The position numbers and the translations under genes are program-made. This document shows, one piece after another, positions 33,159 through 44,754 of a stretch of DNA of 64,000 bases; within the stretch, counting starts at the first letter, position 1, and each line of letters opens with the position of its first letter. The stretch comes from Microbotryum silenes-acaulis. Taxonomy: Eukaryota; Basidiomycota; Microbotryomycetes; Microbotryales; Microbotryaceae. Under the pieces are notes generated by a model. That model made no database searches. It was not told where the DNA came from and saw only the letters and a program-made list of their open reading frames with translations. The stretch lies in the NCBI GenBank assembly GCA_003665825.1, contig QPFY01000001.1:1109001-1173000 (forward strand), written 5' to 3'.

Positions 33159-34621
33159 CTACCAAACAAGCGACTTGTTCGGTGATTCAGGCTCGGGTTT
33201 GGCCCTGAACTCGGTCTCCTTGACTGCCGTTGTCGCTATGACTCCTATCACTCCATCATTGACCTCCCTCTTGACCTCGACTTTGGTATCAACTTCGATC
33301 TCGACCTTAGGCAAGTGTGGTAGAGGTGGCAGGTCGTCTTCTTCCCCCTCCGCTTTTTTCGGTGTCTTGCGAGGTGAAGGAGGGACGACCGATCGCTTGG
33401 AAGGACAAAGTCGAGGCACCTTGGCCACGTCGCATAAGTCGCATCGAGGGGCAACGGGTTTACAAATCTCTTGACCAAAGCCGACGAGCATCCTGTAAGA
33501 TATTGAAAAACAGGGATCTCGGATCAGCTTGTAGTTGGTCTCAATCTCGGCCGTGCTGAATGGAACTTGCAAATTGATCTTGGGGTGCTCCTCCTTGGGC
33601 AACCAACTCTCAAGGTTCAATCTGGTCTGTTCCGGCGTATTCGTCGCCGGTTTATGCCACCCCAATCGATTCGAAATACGATGCACATGTACGTCGACTC
33701 CAATACCAGCGTTGATACCGATCGCTTGGAGGTAGAGGATCGCCATTTTAGGTCCGACGCCATTGATCGCCAACAATTCCGTCAGATCCGAGGGAACGTC
33801 CCCACCGTGCATTTCCTTGAGTCGGATCGCAAGCTTCTTCAAATTGGCTGTTTTGATATTGTGGAAGCCGACTTTACAGATCGCTGCGTCGATTTGTTCG
33901 GGTGTGGCGGAGAGGAGGGAATCGAGGCAGAGCCCGTTGGGGAGTTGTGCGCGCAGGTTTTTCACGGCTTGATGGGTGACGGGGTCTTTGGTTTGGGAGG
34001 AGAGCATGAGCGATACGAGGATTGAGAGGCGGTTGTCCTGTTGTATATTAAGACGCGGTATGCGGAACGTGCTATGAGCAGCTGAGTACGTTCGAAGGAA
34101 TCAGAGGGGCTAACCTTGTCCGAGGGCGGAGCGGTATCCCTCTCCCTTCCACCCTGTTCACACCCCATAGTATCTACGGGTGCAATGATCTAGAGCACCA
34201 AACGAAATCCAGATTAGTCTCCCAGCAAGGCCCTTCATCAACAGGCTCTGAGAGAACCAACCCTCTTTCTCTGCTCGCGAATGATCTCATACGCCTCCCT
34301 CCATCGCTTGGGTTCAGGATGCGCCTTGTCCAACTTGACCACAAAAGCCGTCGGTTTCCTTGGGGAGGGTTCCTTTTTGATCTTTCTATTGAGGTTGGGC
34401 TTGACTTCCTCCTGTCCCTCTCGATAGGCTTGATCCTCCTGCTTCAAGGGTGAGTACCGAGTAGAACGACGTTTGATCGGGGTCAAGCTGGAAGTGGAGG
34501 ATGTGGTGCTCGTCGTTGTGGAGGTGGAGGCAGGTTCATAAAGCGTCACACGCGAGTTGTACGTCGAACGAGTTGATCGCAGGCGTCCTGATGGGGCTGG
34601 TGAGCTGTTCGTCCGGGCCAT
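33159..34621 (-). CDS. NTG1: Endonuclease III homologue (bifunctional DNA glycosylase/AP lyase)
   Basis: Minus-strand exons 34621-34262, 34189-34115, 34037-33571 and 33492-33159 encode 411 residues. It removes oxidised pyrimidines in base excision repair. The HhH motif LLAINGVGPKMA carries the Schiff-base lysine (about 242), and GVDVHVHRI carries the catalytic aspartate (about 260). IIAPVDTMGCE and LMLSSQTKDPV are family signatures. The iron-sulfur ligands read CX6CX2CX8C, a last spacing wider than the usual X5. The intron 33570-33493 uses a GC donor (GCAAGT) and is 78 nt with no in-frame stop, so unspliced RNA would still be open. The start chosen is the only in-frame ATG upstream of the core; sequence further upstream is open but ATG-less. 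Confidence 0.92.
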
Positions 34622-34964
34622 GAGTCTTGATGAAGCGGTGGCGAAGCGGAAGATTGATCGCTCGATGTGGCGCAGGGAAAGGCGGAGATGGGGCAGCGCC
34701 AGTGGTGCGGGCAATAAGGGGGAGATCAAGGGACAGAGTGCAAGGTGTAAAGTACTTGGTCTCGAGGTATGAAAGTCGCCTGGTCGAGGGATGGTGCGGA
34801 ATGCAAGAGCAAACTTGCCAGGCGCGACTCGACGCGTCAAGAACTCAAATTGTCAGATCGTCACCGTGGCTCTGCGGCGGCTTTCGGCGATCGGTGTCGT
34901 AGCGAGCCAACCAATCCGAGACGATCTATTGGCATTCCCACAAATACCGATCGACTACACCACA

Positions 34965-37900
34965 CTAGTTTTTCCACTGCTCCAAGACCCCACTCAACAC
35001 CTCCAACACTTCCCTTTCATGACTCGACTTGCCCTCCCTCGTCAACTCGTACACCGAAGTACGGAGCACCTCGACCTGAGTAGACAAATCTTGATCCATT
35101 CGCATGAGACGGTCCGCAAAGCTTTCCGAGCTCAGAGTAGAGGAAATACGCTTGGCGGGAGTTTGTTTAGAGTCGTCTGATGGGGCTTGATCCTCTTCAT
35201 CTGAGGAGTCGAGTGTTGAATCGCGTCGACGGTGTCGTTTCGTAGTTGAATGACGAGTAGTCGCCTTACCGAGAGGGTCGACAATTTCGGTCCAAAGACC
35301 AGACAACTCGACTCCTAGATCGAGAATCGCATACAAGGCTTCCTGAAACCCTTCCGCCTATTGTAAATTTTACCGAGTCAAGTCAGCACAAGTCTGGCTG
35401 GATGAAGCGGCAATCGAACCTACCGATTCATTCAACAGCAAACCCGTTCTTAGCCTCCCCATTGACGCTCTCCACAACTTGATCAACCCATCCAACTCTT
35501 TCGTCGTATCCAACTTGTCCTTGAACGACCGGACTTCCGATTCAATGATGAAAGACATGAAGAAACTTTGCAAGGTACAGATGCACCATCCTAAGCGACT
35601 CTTGAGTGCGAGATAAGATCGCAGTGCTTTGGCAGAGATCTGGATTGAGTGGATCGGGTCGAGCTTGAGCAAGATGGTTTGATCGAGTACGTGTCTTGCT
35701 CTTTGGATGCACAAGAGCATAGTGAAGATGCAAGAGCAGGTGTCGAGAGTCGAGGGTGTGATGATGTAGTTGAGCGGCCATGGGACGTCGTATTCGAGGT
35801 GCAATCGCTTCAAAGCTCCAAAACCTGAGGTTCTGAATCGTTGAGTCTTCGAACGAACACGGATGAAGGATGATGCAGGGTGTCCAGCTGAAGCTCGCGC
35901 CCATGCTGAATTCAAGGTGTGGTAATCGGACCAAGGGAGACGTCGATCCATCTGTGTGACCCGAGACCCAATCTAGGTCTTAGACATCCCATCCCATTCG
36001 GTAATGATAATGTGATTCGTACGCACCTTGTGAAAGATATTACTGATGAAGTCATCCATCAACTTGCCGTCCCGCATCAGGAAGGCCCCTTGAACGGCAG
36101 ACAGATGTTGGTCGAGTCGACACTCGTCGATGATGGTTCGATGCAAGGCCAGGTGAACTTGTTCGAAGGTGGGGAGACATAGTTGCTCGATCGAGAGGGT
36201 GAGAGATTGGGAGAAGGGGACGAGGTTGGGAGGGGGTGATGAGGCGCGGTCGTAACACGCGTTTCCGAAAGGGGTCGTCTGCAGGTCCGGCATCGGTCCA
36301 TGTTGCGCTCTTTCGACAAGGTCCCTCAAGTCGGGCCATTCCAAAACTTGCGCCTCCTCATCGATCCCCGCGCCGATCACCTTCGACAACCCTTTGGCTT
36401 TCCCACACCCCACGATCGCCTGCGCCAAACCTTTGAGGAATCTGGGCACATTTTGATCGACGATATACCCTTCTTGGTAATAATCCGCGCCCGCAACATC
36501 AAGCTCTTCGTTCTCCGAGACAAAGAAGTGCCGACTTTGTTCGTTCCTGCGCGGTACAAGTCGACCAAATCGGATCCAGGCTCCCAATGAGGCCCAAAGG
36601 GGCGTTGCGGTGGCACACCATACCTCGATCAAAGTAACTTCGATCGCCCTCGCTGACAGAGCTCGGTATTGATCGATCCTTTCTTGCAAGTTGTCGAGGA
36701 GATCGGACGTGACGAGAGAGGACGAAGTCGAAGCAGGAAAGGAGGTGATCCGTCGAATCAGATCCGTAATGACGAGCAACGGCTCCTGACGGTCCTGAAC
36801 TTGATTTGCAAGGCCTAGTAGAGAGATGGTTGAGGTTTCAAGAGGTGAGAGAAGGTCCGATTCGAGTGAGGTGCACCATTTCCGAAAGGGTCGCACGATC
36901 ATGTCGTTGACCGAGTATGCGAACGCATCAATCGAGGTTGATCGAGCTGAGGAAGCCGTGATGGATCGTACAAAGATGGTCGACCTCAGGAACCTATCGA
37001 TCATCTTCAAAAGATCTAGCGTCGGCGTGAAGGACGCAAGGAGTGAATGAAGTGACTGGGTCGAAAGATGCAGCAAGGAAGGGGCACGAGGAGAGACCTG
37101 GACGGAACAGGGTGATTTAGCCTTTTTTAGCAACTCCCTCGTCCGGACGACTTCCTGCTCACCTTATATCCATCTGCGGTCTTGACAAACAGCTCTGCGT
37201 CCTTTCTCCCCTGAAGCGCTCCCAAGACATCGCGATAAAGGTCAACCTCGCTCCAAAAATTCCTCGAGTGACGCCCATGTGATTCCTGTTCCAAGCCCAC
37301 GCGTTGCAGCCCGACCATCAGCGTGCTAGGATCGCTATACTTGAAATGGGCGTGCGGATCCAGAGATGTAGGCCCCGAACCATCCCAATACTGTTCTTTG
37401 ATGAGCTTCAATCTCGCTCCGAAATCAGGTTCGATCGGTTGGATCACGCTTGAAGCGCCTTGTAGGATGATGTGTTGTGATCGAGTTTGCTTCCTTCGAG
37501 TCCGAGGCGCGTCGGGTGTGAGGGGGAGGTCATCGTCGTTGTTGCCCGAGTTGGATGATGAGCTGGACGAGAGTCCGCTCTCTTCTTCATCTTCGGAGGA
37601 TGACTCGGCTGGGATGGTGTATGCCGAGGGCAGTGGTGCCCAATCTTGTTCACCCTCATAGCCGGCGACCAGAGTTTTCCAGTCGACTTGAGTCGGAGCT
37701 GTTGCTGCAGCGGTAGGTTGGGTATCCTGGAGCGACGATACTCTGGCATAGTCCAAGGTTGCGGATGTGGGTGGGGAAGCCAGAGCGAGAAGGAATTGCA
37801 GCGCATCGGGAATTCGGTCGGGCTGGGAGCAGAAAGGATGAGGTCACGTGAGGGGGTGTAGTGCTGTTGGTTCAAAGGAGCGGGAAAGGTGCTCACTCGA

Positions 37901-38329
37901 AGTAGGCCCTCGTCTCTCTCTGAAGCGAGGAATAGTCTGTGTAGTGTTGACTCGAGTTGTTTCCCGAGTATCTCATTCGAATCGGCCTCGACTTTGTACC
38001 TCTCCGCGAGTCTATCATCGTGCCGGCGGCGCGTCGTCGAAGCTCATCAGCTTGGGAAACACCTGGACCAGAGCTCCAGCGCAGACTTACGCGTATACAT
38101 TGGCTACGAGCGGACTCCTCCCTCTTGCTATGCCCTGACGCTGCGGGTCATACAAAGCATCGAGGTGACGCCGTACGCGTGCGAGCGGCAACGGGACACG
38201 CTCATCGTCGTCGTTCTCGGGCGGGACTTGGGCGGCTGTATACACCAGCTGCAGCAGTTCGACGGGCAGCGAGGTCTTGTGGGGCGTGTTGGCGCGCGAA
38301 GGGGGGCGTGAGGAGGAGGGACGCGCCAT
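34965..38329 (-). CDS. Gamma-tubulin complex component (Spc97/Spc98 family, GCP5/6-like)
   Basis: Minus-strand exons 38329-38091, 38011-37897, 37822-37163, 37097-36027, 35951-35424 and 35357-34965 encode 1001 residues. The GCP signatures are GAFLMRDGKLMDDFISNIFH and LEYDVPWPLNYIITPSTLD followed by FTMLLCIQRARHVLD. These lie in the helical C-terminal domain that binds gamma-tubulin at microtubule-organising centres. The N-terminal part contains the other conserved helical region, with acidic Ser/Glu-rich insertions. The tail carries a charged disordered insert (RHRRRDSTLDSSDEEDQ) before the last helices. The sequence around DVPWPLN and the length favour GCP5 or GCP6 over GCP2/3, but the assignment within the family is uncertain. 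Confidence 0.82.
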
Positions 38330-38522
38330 GTTGAGAGAGAGGAGAGAGAATGCGAGTGTAAACACGGAAGCCAGCGGAAGTCCTCGGAAGCCCCTCCGTC
38401 AAGACAGGGGGACAGGAGGACACGCGACGTGGAGGAGGTCCGAGCGCATCAGGCCGCGCGCGAGAGCGCCTTTACATGAGGGAACATTCGTCCTTGACTC
38501 CACGATCTACCTTGGAGTAATC
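38330..38522. promoter_or_regulatory. Short divergent promoter
   Basis: Only 193 bp separates the start codons of the gamma-tubulin complex component (minus) and N-myristoyltransferase (plus). Both promoters must share or overlap this sequence. I recognise no specific binding site. Confidence 0.45.
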
Positions 38523-41126
38523 ATGGCATTCACAGATGTACCGCCCACATCCGAGCACTCGACTAGTGCAGATGCCACTTCATCGGCCACGGCATCGACC
38601 TCATCTGCTCCGCAAGACGTCGCTGCGGAAGCCGCCCCACCCTCCTCCACCGGCAACGGTGCGAACGTGGACGACGAGGATGGCTACGACGGTCAACTGC
38701 CCGACTTTTCCGACGACGAGGCCGCTTCGGCACCTACGACGAATGCTCCCAAGCTTTTGCAACCCAAGCCGAGGGGACCCCCGGGAGCTCGCAATAAGAA
38801 GTCCGGCTCGTTGGCGTCGTCCGCCGCCGCGCTCAAGAAGAAGCTCAGCCCGGGCAACAAGGCCACCAAGACTACCGCCTCGTCAGAACAGGCATCCTCA
38901 TCGACCTCCAACACTGAAGGCATCAAGATGACCGACAACCAGCTCGACGCCGTCATGGCCAAGCTCGCGCTCGACCAGCCCGAACTCGCGGGCAAGCTGC
39001 AGCGCCTTGACGTGCAGGAACTCATCAACCAGGCCGGCATCAACGAGAAGTTCCTCAGGGGGGAGAGTGGGCTCATGGGCAAAGGCGTCAAGGACATGGC
39101 GTAAGTAGTTTGTGTTTCTTCGCCGTGAGGGGAGAAGCTTACTGCCCATTTGGCCTTGTTTCAGATCCCACAAGTTCTGGTCCACCCAGCCCGTTCCAAG
39201 GCTCGACGAATGTGAGTGGGAGTATCGATGCGGAGAACGAGCAGTACCTCATTTCATTCGACCGTTCCGCACACAGCACTGCAGGATGTCCGCGAAGGAC
39301 CGCTCGAGCCCAACACCCCGATAGAACAGATCCCTCGGGAGCCGATCAAGCTCCACAAGGACTTTGTCTGGTCCAACGTTGAGCTCAATGACTCGGCCCA
39401 GGTCAGCGGTTCATTCCGCACCGGTTGCCATCGTCTTGAGCCTGACCCTATCTTTCGTTGTTGGCTGTGCGCAGCTCAAAGAAGTCTACGATCTCATGAC
39501 CAACAACTATGTCGAGGACCCGGACGCATCATTCCGATTCGACTATTCTGCCGAGTTTTTCGAGTGGTAGGTAGACGGAGCCTGTGATACATTGGTAGGG
39601 GTATATGCTGACCTTGTGGGGCGTTCGTAATGTCTGCAGGGCCCTGAAACCACCGGGGTACGTACCCGATTGGCACGTGGGCATCCGAGTCGCCGCGACG
39701 GGCAAACTCGTCGCTTTCATCTCGGGTATTCCTCTCGACCTGCGAGTCCGAAGCGTGTAAGTCCCTCGTAGATCCTCCACATGTCGTGTTCTAGATCACT
39801 GAAGCCGTCGCATTGCATTCCCTCAGAACTAAGAGATGCACCGAGATCAACTTCCTCTGCGTGCACAAGAAGCTTCGCTCAAAGCGCTTGACTCCACTTC
39901 TGATCCAAGAAGTGACGCGTCGCACCCACCTTTTCGGCATCTTCCAAGCCATCTACACGGCGGGAGCGTACCTCCCTACTCCCGTCTCGCGCTGCCAATA
40001 CTACCACCGCAACTTGAACCCACAAAAATTGGTCAAGACGGGCTTCACCTCGATCCCGAGAAACTCGACTATGGCGCGTTTGATCAACCATTATCGCGTC
40101 CCGACCGAGACCAAATTGGTCGGATTGAGGGAGATGGAGAAGAAGGATTTGAAGCAGGTCGCGAGGTTGATCAGGGCTTATAATGCTCGGTTCGATATCG
40201 CGCCTGCGATGGCGAACAAGGAGGTTGAGCATATGCTCCTTGCCGGGAGGGGAAAGGATGTCGATGGCAAGAGGGTCGGTCAGATCGTTTGGACCTACGT
40301 TGTCGAGGTAAGGTCTTCTCTGTATGCACTGTCACCAAGTCCTCAATGTTGCTGACCAGATTGACCTTCCCCTTCCAGGAACCGGGGACGGGCAAGATCA
40401 CCGACGTCTTCTCCTTCTACTCGCTCCCCTCAACAGCGACCAAAATGACGACCCGAACGCTCGTCAATGCTGCTTACCTGTTCTACTACGCCACCACTGC
40501 TTGCCCGTCCTGTGCCGATTTGGGCGATGGGTCAACGGCGACGGCGGTGACGAATTGGAAGGACGAGACCAAGGAGGAGAGGGAGTCGTTGCAGAAGCGA
40601 TTGATCGAATTGATCTCGGATTGCTTGATCTTGACTTCCAAGGTGGGTGGACTTGATAGGTGATGGATTTGGTGATCATGGCTGATGCATGAACCGATTC
40701 CCCTGAGTTCAGCTCGGTTTCGATGTACTCAATGCTCTGACACTGCAAGACAACAGTCTGTTCTTGGAGGATCTCAAAGTGAGTGAGAATGATGGGTGAT
40801 CGCCGATCGTGCTCAATCGCTCATATGCTTCCCGTCATGTCTACAGTTCGGCAAGGGAGAGTACGTGACGAGCACAGATCTTTCGAACAAAATCTACGAC
40901 CACGGCGAATGCTGACCCTTTCTTCCATTTGCACTTCCTCCTCGCAGTGGTTTCTTGCACTACTACCTTTAGTAAGCTGTTCTGATTGGCTCCCAACTTA
41001 TTAGCGAGAACCTTTCACTAACCACTCCTCGTTTTTCCACCTACCAGCAACTACGCAACCAAACCCGTCCTCGGCGGGATCGATGCCACCGATGGGGGAT
41101 CCGGCGTCGGCGTCATTATGCTGTAG
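38523..41126 (+). CDS. NMT1: Glycylpeptide N-tetradecanoyltransferase (N-myristoyltransferase)
   Basis: Eleven exons (38523-39100, 39165-39211, 39277-39401, 39475-39566, 39640-39756, 39827-40307, 40379-40642, 40713-40778, 40847-40860, 40948-40971, 41048-41126) encode 628 residues. It transfers myristate to N-terminal glycines of client proteins. Signature blocks: [52 protein letters not shown] (CoA-binding region), [30 protein letters not shown], and the C-terminus GVGVIML, whose terminal carboxylate acts as catalytic base in this family. The N-terminal extension of about 170 residues is Ser/Ala-rich and basic, like the ribosome-associating extension of other NMTs. Exons of 14 nt (40847-40860) and 24 nt (40948-40971) lie near the end. 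Confidence 0.96.
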
Positions 41127-42452
41127 ACCATTTGTTCGAAGCGCGATGGTTGATTGTCGATTATGTGCGTCATAAGCCGAGTGGATAAAAATGAATGAAA
41201 AGGTTGTGCATCTTTGGGGCTGCATCGCAGTTAGCTTGGGAGATGGTTGAGGGCTCCGATCACATCAGCTCACATCAGCTTCCGGCGGGGCCACTTGAAC
41301 GTGGTTACTCCACGAAATGAGTTTCAAGGACAGTGACGATGGGTGAGTACGGTAGACGAGAGCGAGGGAGATGCGTTCGACGAAAGACTGGGGACGGTCT
41401 TCAGTGCAAGGTGTCGACCTAAAGGGGAAGGGGCATCGACCGAATCACGGGAGGAGCGAGTCTGGACAGGAGGTATTGCTGCCCAACGATTGACTCAGAA
41501 CAAGTTTGGAAAACGAAAAGCAGGTGCGCAGTAAGCTCAGGAGACAAGCCGACTTTTCTTTGGCGCCAGAGAGCGGCGTCCGTTCACACATCAAGACTCG
41601 ACCGTTCACTCACCCGTTGATGATTATTCGATGTCAGGCAAGACAGGGAGTAATTCTTAAACTTACCGACATGTTTCTTGGTCGGCGGAGCCGAGGCCGA
41701 AGCTGTGGCAAGAAAGAAGGCGGAGAGGGGGGAGTGAAACATGCTTCGAGCGGTGGAAGAGCTGTCGGCGTTTGTTGGACGGTTTGACAAGTGGTCAGTT
41801 GGGAGCATGGCACCATGGCTTACCCAGTACAATACAGAGGGAGAGAGAGGTAAAGAAGTAAGAAGCGTATGGAAGGCGTGTTGCCACCGATTCGGTCCTG
41901 ACCCGGGGACTCGCCGACTCGGTTCGGGCCGAACAGCCCCTTGAATCAAGCTTTGGGCGGATGCGACTGTGCTGCCCTATGCTGATGTCAGTCTTTTTCA
42001 AAGCAAGTGGTCTGCTCGTGACGGAATTTCAGGTCATTTCTAAAGATTACGGCTTACCACTTCCTATCATGAATGAGCCAGCCCCGCCTCGCCTCTCAGA
42101 GCCGCTTGGGTCTCGGTCTCGGCTCGGGGCACTTGAAGCCTCAAGACAGGGGTCAATGAGGACATATTGTGATGAACGTGCAGCAAAATTCCTTCGGCGG
42201 TACCCAGGATATTCAAATTCGATTTCCACACCGTCATCAAATTTGTGTGCCGATTGCCTAAGGGGAAATTAGGCGATCGAGACGATTGATGATCGAGGAT
42301 CGCTCTCCGATCGGTTGACTGCGATCTACTGCGATCGGCAACTCGGAGAATTGGCCAGGACCATCCAATCGACACGCTGGTTGTTCTCTTCAGAACATCA
42401 CCTCTCGGCTTCAGTCCAAGCTCTGTAGACAACTCAGGTTTCCAAGTGAGAG
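41127..42452. other. Intergenic region
   Basis: About 1.3 kb between NMT1 and the acyl-CoA dehydrogenase. A duplicated CACATCAGCT occurs near 41262-41280, and weak open frames are present without protein-like content. I see nothing that can be supported as a gene. Confidence 0.4.
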
Positions 42453-44567
42453 ATGTCATTCGGCAACACTTCAACACCATTTGCTGAGCCTGCTTGGTGA
42501 GGCCATTACCTAAACTACGCGGCCAGGGACCTCGTCCGGCTATGTCATGCCGAGCTCGCCGCCTTGCCTTTCACGTCGAACAGGGAATTCACCGTGTGCT
42601 TCGTATGGTTTGGGTCATCTTGACTGATCCAACACTCGCCTTGGTACTTTAAATAGGTACACAAACCCCACTTCTTCACCCTACTACTCTGAAAAACATG
42701 TCAAGCTGCGGGCGTTCATGCGCCAACACATCGAGCGTTTGATGCCGACTGCCGCCGAGTGGGAACAATTAGGGCAGGTTCCTGAAGCCTTGGCAACTGA
42801 AAGGGCCAAAGCGAGGTCAGTTTCGGCAGTTTCGAATTGCCTTCATAATAGTTTGAATTTTTCTCTACTGATGTTGAGAAGACCGACAGCTTAACAGCCG
42901 CTTCGATCTACCCTCTGCCCGATGCGCAAGACCTAGATGGGATCAAACTCCCAGCCGGCCTGGAGCGTTCGGAATGGGACCCTTTTTGTGACCTCATCAT
43001 GTCCGATGAAGGAGCACGACTAGGTTATCTTGGTGTCGCTTGGGCTTTGGGGGGAGGCAATGCGATCGGTGCTCCTCCACTCGTCGCGTATGGAACAATG
43101 GAACAGAGACAGAAATTCCTGAGGCCGATCTTGAGGGGCGAAAAGAGGATCTGTTTGGGGGTCACCGAGGCGAGTGGTGGCAGTGATGTTGCTGCAATCA
43201 AGACGACGGCATCTAGAGTTGCAGGAGGTTGGCGAGTGACAGGGAGCAAGAAGGTGCGCCCGAAGTCCGTGTCGTGCACCTATTGTTCGAGCACGGAGAC
43301 CCCTGTTACAAGGGCCCGTCAAATTCAATCAAGGGAAGGCAGTGATTTCGCTAACGCAACATTCTTCCCATTCTCCCAGTGGATCACCAACGCCATTTTC
43401 TCCGATTACATGATGACCGCAGTCCGTACCGGCGACGCAGGGAACAAGGGGCTCTCCTTCATGATTATCGATCTTCACGCCGACGGAGTGACGAAACGCT
43501 CGATCGAGAACACGGGGGTGAAAGCATCGGGATCGAGCTATGTCGATCTGGATGAGGTCTTGTGAGCTGTCAAAGATGGCCAGGGGAATACCACCCCGTT
43601 AGCTGACATTCCGATCACGTCGATCCCAGTGTCCCTGATTTCAATTTGATCGGCAAGGAGGGGGACGGTTTCCGCATGGTCATAGTCAACTTTCTTCATG
43701 GTGAGCTAAAGGCGCCATCTACCGGTCTGTGAAACGCTCTTCTGCCGCTGACTGAAAGTCAAATGCTTTACAGAACGATTCCTCCTCGCCGTACAAGCCA
43801 ACCGCATGTCACGCGTGTGCCTTGAGGATGCCTACGAGTAAGAGAGCCCCGACTTGCTAACCCGAGGAGCACTACTTGAACCTCGCAATTGGGATTTTTT
43901 CTTTCTGTCAGGTACGCTACGAAGCGTCATACGTTCGGCAAACCGCTCATCTTCTCGCCCATCATCCGAGCCAAAGTGTGTCTCCCTAACGTACACTGGC
44001 CGTAGTGACAAATCCCTCGGAGCCCCTCGATCTAATACCTCCGACCCCATGTGCCCAGATCTCCGACATGGCGCTCATCATCACCGCCAACCATTCATGG
44101 ATCGAAGCTCTGGCGTTTCAACTCTCCGTCCTCCCCAAAAGCGTCGCGGACGTCGAATTGGCTGGTCAAGCGGCGTTGCTCAAAGTCTCTTGTACGAGGG
44201 GTTTGGAAAGGTGTAATAGGGAGGCTTTGCAGATTTTGGGAGGTGGGTTGGGGAAACGTAAGATTATTTTGTGATGGGGAGATATGAACTAAACTCATAG
44301 GAATTTTGGGTATCACGCAGGGATTGGGTACCAGAGGAGTGGGATAGGAGGTCGGGTCGAACAGATGTGAGCTCTCCTTGCTGCCTTGTCACATACTGAG
44401 GAACTGAAGTTTTTACTATATCATCGTTCGTCTACAGCTCGAGAGATTTGCGTGTGATGTGCATCGGAGGAGGCTCGGACGAAATCATGAGTAGCCTCGG
44501 GTTGAGGCAGGCCGAAGCGGTGATTTCCGAGAACGGACAGAAACCGAGTTACAAGGCCAAGCTATAG
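42453..44567 (+). CDS. Acyl-CoA dehydrogenase with C-terminal AKL (putative PTS1)
   Basis: Ten exons (42453-42496, 42657-42815, 42890-43253, 43380-43561, 43630-43700, 43774-43837, 43912-43975, 44059-44242, 44321-44366, 44438-44567) encode 435 residues. FAD-dependent alpha,beta-dehydrogenation of an acyl-CoA. Motifs: SPYYSEKHVKLRAFMR at the N-terminus; ICLGVTEASGGSDVAAIKTT and GWRVTGSKKWITNAIFSDY in the beta domain; YATKRHTFGKPLIFSPIIRA; and LQILGGIGYQRSGIGGRVEQ with the following DLRVMCIGGGSDEIM in the C-terminal helices. The length is typical for the family. The last three residues, AKL, fit the peroxisomal targeting consensus, so the enzyme is probably peroxisomal rather than mitochondrial. 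The natural substrate is unknown. Confidence 0.9.
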
Positions 44568-44754
44568 GTGAAAGTGCTTCACATGCGATCAATATTTTTC
44601 TGGTAAAGCTTGGTGATCAAGTCTATGTGAGGGGCTCAGGGAAAGCTACAGCGCTCGACCAACTGAAAGACTATACAGACATCAATACTATACTGATACT
44701 TAAGCGCAAGAACATCTCGAACCTGATGAGTCTAGTCTATGACCAAAGAAGAGC

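Noticed and set aside
33159..34007. Unspliced reading of the endonuclease III frame
   Set aside because: It includes 26 residues between KINL and MLVGFGQ that no family member has. Removing the GC-AG intron restores the motif exactly.
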